Translations under genes and position numbers: made by a program
Shown: positions 56,728-64,000 of the stretch, one piece after another
How positions within the stretch are numbered: position 1 is the stretch's first letter
How the letters are laid out: every line of letters starts with the position of its first letter
Source: Sesamum alatum
Lineage: Eukaryota > Streptophyta > Magnoliopsida > Lamiales > Pedaliaceae
DNA: 64,000 nt
NCBI GenBank assembly: GCA_034509735.1
Contig: JACGWO010000012.1
Location: 3,658,001 to 3,722,000 of the forward strand
Direction of reading: 5' to 3'
The notes under the pieces: generated by a model
What the model saw: the letters and a program-made list of their open reading frames with translations, nothing else
Databases searched by the model: none
Told to the model about the DNA's origin: nothing

Positions 56728-57178
56728 GTATATTTGTTATCGTTCATGTGTTACTATTTACGAATATTCTATAGCGACAAATTTATGTACAACTTTTTTG
56801 CCACTAATTATATCTAGTAACAACATTTACTTAATCCCGTCTATTAGAATTATCGAAATCATTATATTGACAAAATAAAGTTGTTATCCACTACAAGAGA
56901 GCAGGGTTTCAGAGACGGAAATCAGAGACATAAAAATATCCGTCAATAAATTTCACCTTTTAAAGACGGATTTAGTGACAGAAAACGCGTTCGTCTTAAA
57001 ATTATGAACATAAATTATAAAATGAAGAAGGATTAAAATTTTCAAAAAAACATTAAGAAAATAAAATTATAATAAATATTCCGTCTCTGAATCCATTTCT
57101 GAGTAAAAAGTTTTAAGACGGAAATATTCTATCTGAGAATTTCAAATTTTGAGACAGAAACAAAGATGAATTTTGGTA

Positions 57179-57202
57179 ATATATATATATATATATATAT
57201 AT
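57179..57202. repeat. (AT)n microsatellite
   Basis: A TA dinucleotide run within the left subterminal region of the CACTA element. Confidence 0.85.
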
Positions 57203-57399
57203 TGCTTCCGTCTCAAATCGAAAGTTTTCTATTGGAATCGAAGATGGATTTTTGAAAATATTTTTTTATTCAATTCATATTTATTTTTATCTTAAAATCC
57301 AAAATTTTTAAATGGAAACAGACATGAATTAAACATAATTTTTTATTAATTTTTTTTCATATATATGATATAATAGTACACTAACACATTCATTAAATA

Positions 57400-58506
57400 A
57401 TAAATAAAATTGCTTCAACACCAAAAGTTCAGAATTCTTTTTCCCGAAGTCTCGATCAAACATCTCATCCAAGGCCTAAGTTTCCCCTGCCGATTGAACC
57501 ACTCGCCGGTAAGCTACCGAGCTCCATCGCTGCGCTCGCAATCCACCACCTTCTCAGGTATTTTCCCCTCATCTCCCTCTCACAACATCCACCTCTGTGT
57601 TTTCGCTTCTATGGTGAAAGTTCATCTAGGTTTCTGTTCAACTATATTACATAGAGAAGTTTATGTGTTTTAGTGCTAAGGTTTTTATCTTATTTTTAAT
57701 TTCCAAGTATTTTGGTGCTTGTTGCTTTTCTGAACGGTTCAATTAAGCTTAATTTGAAGTTCTGCTAGATTCTGGATGTACTAATCGTACGCGATTTGTT
57801 TAATTTAGTAAAGTTGGTATCAAGTGTAATGATTATTTTTCCTGATTCTATTCACCCAAAACTGTGGGTTGGAATTTGTATATTTCAAACACTGATCCAA
57901 CTGATGGTATTTGCCTCTTTGTGCGAGTTTCCTGGGAGTGGAATTTTAATCTTGTTACGCTGAGTTGACCTTCTAATACTAAGGATATCCCTCTTTCTGC
58001 AATTTGGTCTACCGACACAAAACTTTAGTTCTTTATTGTAGGTTTTCTTCTTCTTCTTCTTTTTTCTTTCTTTGAACAACATTGTAGGCTTTCTTTTGAT
58101 GTTATGTTGGTTTGCGGTTGTCCTATAACCTAGAATTTGTTAATTGTGTTACATCTGAGCATTCAAACAGAAGCTTGTAGGCAGTTACTTGAACAGTTGA
58201 TGGCACTTGATTAATAGCATGCCAACCATATACTTTTCATGATTTCAAGGTATGTTACATCAGCACAATAACACTAATTAAGTTGAAAGCAACAAATAGC
58301 AGATTTTAAAGGCTCTATTTATTTTGTTTCAGTGTTTGGATATATTTCTGATGAGAGATCAAGAAAACGTTGAGGTAACTAATTATTTGTTATGCCTACT
58401 AATCTTAGATCTTTCGTGAACTCTTTTGGTGCTGAATCACCAGTAACTCATTTGAGACTTCAGTTGCTCTCTTCTAAATTTACTTCAATCCTATTATCAT
58501 TTTCAG
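57400..58506 (+). other. Gene-like leader inside the CACTA element
   Basis: The sequence from about 57410 to 57560 is pyrimidine-rich and GC-richer, ending ccaccaccttctcaggtatttt, which resembles a plant 5' leader with a GT donor. Downstream AT-rich stretches look like introns; a short exon-like piece ends gaaaacgttgaggtaac near 58380. It probably came with the kinase fragment, but no protein match is visible here. Confidence 0.4.
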
Positions 58507-59105
58507 GGAATTTTGGTCTTGCTAAATGTGACTGAGCTACTTGCCGATATACCTTATGGTTCCAAGTCGGCTATCTAGTCCTTAGGTAACCTCTTCACAT
58601 TTTGGAGTCTCAAATCATGTTAATTTTCTTTACATTCTTTTTCTAACACCATACATAACTTAACATCTTATTCAGGATGTTGTATATGAAATGGCTGCTC
58701 ACAAACCTGCATTTAAATCCTTTGTAAGCCAAATTCTGTTATTTGTTTACATGTTATGATTGAATTTATATATTAGAATTGATGCACACATACTTGCAAG
58801 GCTTGTTCACCAGATTGTGATACATCCATTAGAAAGGCTTATTCCAACATTATAGTGGACCACTGTAGATAAATTTCGTCATCACTAGACTTTATTTGTG
58901 AAAATGGAATGGTGGAAAATTAGTTAAATTATTTGTCTTGTAATTAGAACTTTTTGGTTTTTTATCATAGGTTTTCTACTGATTGTAGTTTGCTTCATGA
59001 ACAGGATATACAAGATCTAATCAACTAAATAAATAAACCCATGGTGTCTCAGCTTCCAACCATGTAACTTGGTCCATTGCGTGTCTGTTACCTAAATCCT
59101 GGATA
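58507..59105 (+). pseudogene. Captured NEK (NIMA-related) kinase exons
   Basis: Three exon pieces match the kinase domain of plant NIMA-related kinases, which act on microtubules and cell growth. Exon-like 58507-58589: NFGLAK (DFGLAK in the family), then after a deletion ELLADIPYGSKS, with a stop in place of Trp, followed by GTAAC. Exon-like about 58677-58722: VYEMAAHKPAFKSF, followed by GTAAGC. Exon-like about 59006-59105: DIQDLIN, stop, INKPMVSQLPTM, stop, LGPLR. Intron sequence with AG and GT borders is kept, so this came from genomic DNA rather than mRNA. Stops and a base loss make it non-functional. Confidence 0.75.
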
Positions 59106-59197
59106 TTGAAGCTTGCAGTTCATGTGATTGTACATAATTCTAGTGAGCGCTTTTTTTTCTTGTCTAACTTGTGTGTCTTGTATTATATCTTTTCTTC

Positions 59198-61460
59198 CAG
59201 TTGTGTGTCTTGTGATAAACTCAGTGGTCTACATGATGTATGGAACTTCCAGTATCACACTCTCAGCTGGAAAACCTGCCCAATCGACACGCCGAGCATC
59301 TCTTTCACTTTCTACAAGAGTTGTACCCACCAAATCAGGTATGGCTACTGCTACCCATAGTGCTTGCAGGGTTTCCGAAGACTTTATTTATTTGTTTTAA
59401 AAGTGGCTGATTGCTTTTTAATACAGCTCATTTCTTGGGAAAAGGGGTGTCTGACCTGTTACGAATACTCAGAAACTGGAGGTCCAGGTACTATTTTGTG
59501 AGTTTTCTTTTAAGGAAGAATTCTTTCTTTGGATAGAAATAGCAATACGGTGGATAAACAACTTTTCATTGGAGAAGTTTAGAAGACAAAGAAAGTTTTG
59601 CTTGCATCTTTTGTTACATAACGAGTACAAATACAATGTGATAGAACTCAATTACTTGCCAAATCCATTTGTCAAATATGTATTAGGGCCTTTTGCTATG
59701 CTTTAGTGTGTATGACTAGTTCTTCATTTCTTTTTTGTGAACGCCATTGGCGCCTCCTCGCTGGGGGGTTTGGCAGCCACCTTGCCTCGCTATTAATCTT
59801 GAAATGAAGTAGATAATGGTGTGACCTAGACCTTACTTGTAGATATCAGTAGTGGGAATTGAGTTGTAAATTATACACAGAAAGATACAAATATAAGTAA
59901 TTCTTCTTAGTAAAAATAAGATCTAGGCCGAATATCTTGCATTCGCATAAGAAGGCCCAAGTTGCTCACTATTGAGGACATTTTGTTATCTGCTTTATAG
60001 ATAGATTAGTGGTTAATTATTTTCTGTGGAATATTCAATAGGGTAATTGTAGTTGTTGGGTTCTAATATTGCAATTCTGAATTATTTACCAGTTAAGAAT
60101 GCTGGTACGAGTTAGGGAATATCTTCACTATTTAGTGGCCATGATAATAGTACATCTGTAAAAGAGAAATTTACCAGCAAACCATCATCACCTGTTTAGA
60201 GTATGGAGTAGGGCATCTCAATGATTCATCTGAGAGAGGTATGGAGAGCAATTTCTCCATCATAATTCAATTCTGTTGTTAGAGGCTTAATCACTCTTGC
60301 TTGCCTCTTGTTTTCTTAACTATTTTATCACAGCCCCCTAGTGTGTTGAGGCCCTCAGAAACCCATTCAAATCAGGACTATTTAGATTGTTGTTGCAAAG
60401 AACTTTGAGGGCTCTACCAAAAGCTATTATGCATTTTCTGGTTATTTTGCACATCATTTTTCGTGATTTTTTCGCTCATTTCTTGTTGTTTTGCTTATTC
60501 TCTCTTAAGTTTTGGTTGTTACTTTATCAACAGTGGCTTGTAATATTTGGAGGTTTTATCTATAGTGCATGGGATTGCACATGTATCATTTCTGTACCAA
60601 ATTTCTATCTCCAAAGATATATTCATGATTCTCTCTTATTGCTCATTTTTGTTAACTCTCATTTTCACGACACAACCCCTGCATGTATTTAAAATACATT
60701 GTAATTATTTGTTTAAACATGAGATATGATCTTGTTGATCCTTTTTAGTCTGTAACTATTACACATGGTGTTTAATCATGAGGCCTAATAGGAGCAGTTG
60801 CTATTCTGGAATTGACACAAGTGTAACTGAACATACAAAAGGAAATGCATATGCACAGGTTAGCTTACTGTTTTCTCAAAATTCTTTGCTCATTCACCAC
60901 TTTTTTTTGGCTCATTTTGGATGTATTCTTCATTCCAAATTGCTATTAGTACTGATGACATATTACATGGTTAACTCTTTATTTCCGACCATTGGTATCA
61001 ATTTTAGATAGAATTAATCCTCATTTATTTATGCAGACATCCTGGCGTTAGTGGGAAGTGAGAGCCATCCCACTTTTGGTGTTTATTGATTGTAAAGCAA
61101 ATTAGAGAACTGAGGGAAAAATCATAAATAGTGATATCCTAGGATTTAAGTAAAAGGTGCAAGCTATTAAACAATGTAGTGTTTTCAAGCATTTTTATGC
61201 TTGTATTTTATATTGCACTTGTGAACATGAAGAGTTGTAGTATTTTTTTCTTGGTAGATAATGATAGTGTTTCCCACACTTCCATTTTAAGTATATTAAT
61301 TGGTTTCTTTGTTTCTATATGACATTTTTGCAAATGACTTATGCTTGTTGCATTTACTATTAGTTGTGGTATCTCATTTTGTCCAAATATTTTGGTCTAA
61401 TTTTGTTCTAGTTTTGTTAAAAGAAAATTAAGAATTGAACTGAAAATAAGAGTTTTGTCT
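59198..61460 (+). other. Further gene-like pieces in the CACTA element
   Basis: Pieces bounded by AG/GT-like sites include 59220-59370 (SAGKPAQSTRRASLSLSTR in one frame), about 60110-60200 (SGHDNSTSVKEKFTSKPSS) and 60780-60860 (ending GNAYAQ before GTTAGC). Their Ser-, Thr- and Lys-rich character fits the C-terminal tail of a NEK kinase, and order and strand agree, but I cannot match them to a named protein. Confidence 0.4.
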
Positions 61461-61837
61461 TACGCTACAAGATTGGAGAAGTTTTCAGAGACGGAATGAG
61501 CTACAGAATCAGAGACAAAATTAGCTACAGAATCATAGACGGAATTAGATATGTATTATCTTCGAGAGTTTTGCAAATTTATAGAGAGAAATTAAAGACA
61601 GATTAACGATGGATTTAAAGACGGATTTTGTCTAAATTTGTTTGTATCTGCGACAGATTTTAAGACGGATTTTTTTCCGTCTTTGTGGCCAAACGGATTC
61701 AGTGACGGAATCAACCATAGGCCTTTCAGCAACAGAAATCTTGCTGGAAAATTTCTGTCGCTGATGTTATAAGAGACGGAAATATAGGCTTTAGAGACGG
61801 AAATCCGTCTCTGATATCCTATTTTCTTGTAGTGATC

Positions 61838-62574
<737 letters not shown>

Positions 62575-62654
62575 AAAATGAATTTAAGCAACAAATTTTC
62601 TATATAATCTTAACAAAATATTATGAATAACATGTTTTTTGTCAAGACCTGCAA

Positions 62655-63034
62655 CATACTAATGCAAAAAACAACATCCATACTAATATTTTTTAGAATT
62701 ATAGAAAAATACAAAAAAAATAAAAATAAAATAAAGGGTAAATTACAACTACCTCGCATGAAATTCGGCATAATTACGATATAACAAGCCCTTGTTGTTT
62801 GGGAAACTACAAATACCCCTTAAATAAAAAATAATTATGTAGCTCTTGAACGGTGAGATAGAAATTACTACTTTATCCATGTTGTTTTTATTAAAAAAAA
62901 AGTATGGAAAAATTAACAAAAAATTGAGGGTGGGTAAAGTAAATAGTCTATAGGGCATATTGGTCCATAAAAATTATTTTAGAAAATTCTAAAACGTATC
63001 AATATGGATGTTGTTTTTTGCATTATATATATGT
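62655..63034. mobile_element. Foldback element abutting the Copia LTR
   Basis: The left end 62655-62710 (aatgcaaaaaacaacatcca, then tactaatattttttagaatt) pairs with the complement of 62975-63034 (aatgcaaaaaacaacatcca, then tattgatacgttttagaatt). The 380 bp between and including them encode nothing. Its right end touches the start of the Copia LTR. Confidence 0.6.
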
Positions 63035-63401
63035 TGTAAATATTTGAACGAATGTGAAGGTTCTAGTGTAAGTCGTACTTCATCCTGTTAGCAATTCTAT
63101 TGCCTTTAGTTTTAGCACTTTTAGCATTCTGTGAAGGCTCTAGTGTAAGACACGTTTTCTCCTAAAACGCACACTTGTGTTAGTAATAGTGCGCTTTATC
63201 AGTTTATTAGTTAAGCTAAGCTACAGTTAGGTTGTCAAATAGCAATTAAGTGGTTGGGCTGGAGTAAGTCTTCTTAATCACTCTTATGAATGCACCTCTG
63301 TATCTTTTCTGAATGATACACTACGAATTCAAGAAATCTGCTTTTCCTTCTTTAGAAACCATGACTGCGCAAACTCCATTTCTAATTCTTTCTAGCTTTC
63401 A
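63035..63401 (+). repeat. 5' LTR of the Copia element
   Basis: It ends TTTCA just before the primer site. The start TGTAAATATTTG is inferred from the TG rule and could be three bases further left. It contains a duplicated passage, gtgaagg(t/c)tctagtgtaag, at about 63054 and 63131. Confidence 0.65.
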
Positions 63402-63413
63402 TGGTATCAGAGC
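63402..63413 (+). other. Primer binding site, initiator Met tRNA
   Basis: TGGTATCAGAGC is complementary to the 3' end of plant initiator methionine tRNA, the standard primer of Ty1/Copia elements. It follows the LTR directly. Confidence 0.92.
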
Positions 63414-63491
63414 AATCAATTGATGGTCTCTGGTACTTTCGCTTCCTCATTAATAACAGAAATAGCTTAGATTCGAAAGAGAACCCTAATA

Positions 63492-64000
63492 ATGGCGAGC
63501 CCTACCAAGCGCGAAGACAAGGGCAAGAAGGTGGAGATAGATTCAGAAACCTTGAAGGTCCAAACTGGTGATACTCCAGGTACAATCTTGGTCACAAACC
63601 TCCTCAATGGAAGTAATTTTCTTGCATGGAGTCGTTTGGTTAAAATCGCACTGAAGGCGAAAATGAAGCTGGGCTTCATTACCGGAAAAAATGAGAAACC
63701 TAATGAGTCGGCGGACAACTTTGAACAGTGGGAAAGGGCTGATAATTTGGTGATTTCTTGGCTGATGAATTCAATGTCTAAAGACATTGTTGAATCTTTC
63801 TTGTATATTGAGACAACCAGGGATCTGTGGATGGAATTGGAAATAAGGTATGGGGTTAGTAGTGGCCCCATGGTCTATCAGCTATAGAGGAAAATTGCAT
63901 CCGCAACACAAGGGGATCTTATAGTGTCCGCGTATTTTGGAAAATTGAAAACTTTATAGGATGAATTGAACTGTTTGGTGAGGATCCCGCCTAGTAGCAG
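63492..64000 (+). pseudogene. Copia gag, partial, with stops
   Basis: Start MASPTKREDKGKK. It then shows the Copia gag signature NLLNGSNFLAWSRLVKIAL, the GFITG motif, WERADNLVISWLMNSM and LWMELEIRYG. This would be the capsid protein. A TAG after VYQL (63885) and another after KLKTL (about 63957) interrupt it, though the frame itself continues. It is cut by the window edge. Confidence 0.8.

Larger units (their letters stand above)
56889..61834. mobile_element. CACTA transposon with captured gene DNA
   Basis: The left end is CACTACAAGAGAGCAGG; the complement of the right end is CACTACAAGAAAATAGG. The trinucleotide ATC flanks both sides (56886-56888 and 61835-61837), the 3-bp duplication of CACTA elements. 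Both subterminal regions (56910-57260 and 61490-61815) carry many copies of agagacgga and its complement tccgtct(c), as expected for transposase binding sites. I found no TNP2-type transposase. The 4,946 bp instead hold intron-containing kinase gene fragments (58507-59105). It is non-autonomous. Confidence 0.88.
63035..64000 (+). mobile_element. Ty1/Copia retrotransposon, 5' end
   Basis: LTR, primer site and start of gag, running off the right edge of the window. The identity as Copia rests on the initiator-Met primer site and the gag sequence; pol is outside. Confidence 0.85.

Noticed and set aside
57410..57673. 87-codon plus-strand frame as a gene
   Set aside because: It crosses a good GT donor (caggtatttt) and lacks any domain. 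It is more likely the captured 5' leader and first intron inside the CACTA element.
63402..63413. tRNA gene suspected from TGGTATCAGAGC
   Set aside because: Only the primer-complementary 12 bases are present, at the LTR border. No cloverleaf follows.

Overview
This is nuclear DNA from a flowering plant, probably a eudicot. Evidence: spliced genes with short GT-AG exons, plant-type LINEs with a C-terminal RNase H, Tat-lineage Ty3 retrotransposons, plant mobile domain genes, Helitron, CACTA, hAT, Mutator-like and Harbinger-like elements, and an AT-rich background with long microsatellites. No bacterial, plastid or mitochondrial genes were seen. The species cannot be named from this sequence.

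Only two host genes look intact, both on the minus strand. One is a ten-exon gene for a protein with three RanBP2-type zinc fingers (CDS 19962-23631; the stop codon is in an uncertain last exon). The other is a two-exon GPI-anchored lipid transfer protein gene (43565-47127). Its 3-kb intron has been invaded by a hAT-like element that itself holds a Helitron. The rest is layered mobile DNA.

Layout. 1-1995: right part of a long LTR. 2436-8660: two related LINE pieces fused together. 8660-15575: small elements and a full-length LINE (9562-15478) with a 13-bp target duplication, inserted into a small foldback element. 15900-16942: Harbinger-like element. 18640-23815: zinc-finger gene. 23905-24510: nested MITEs beside its promoter. 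24773-34020: decayed Tat-lineage Ty3 element with gag, protease, RT, two RNase H domains and integrase. It is split by a 2,033-bp solo LTR (same family as 1-1995) flanked by a perfect 5-bp duplication, and a 43-bp tandem array follows integrase. 34660-35215: purine-rich island.

36062-43215: a large palindrome. Each arm (about 2.7 kb) carries a decayed plant mobile domain (PMD) gene, transcribed outward from a shared centre, and a Helitron sits in the left arm. This is the most unusual structure in the window. 43565-47127: lipid transfer protein gene. 47717-51085: hAT-like MITE, Mutator-like foldback and a C-rich island. 51588-55874: a second, internally deleted Tat-lineage element on the minus strand with both LTRs and two tandem arrays. 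56889-61834: a CACTA transposon with terminal CACTACAAGA, 3-bp ATC target duplications and no recognisable transposase. It carries intron-containing pieces of a NIMA-related (NEK) protein kinase gene. 62451-63034: a long GA repeat and a foldback. 63035-64000: 5' end of a Ty1/Copia element running off the window.

The genes do not form a pathway. The region records successive insertions: element inside element, captured host exons, and tandem arrays arising inside retrotransposons.
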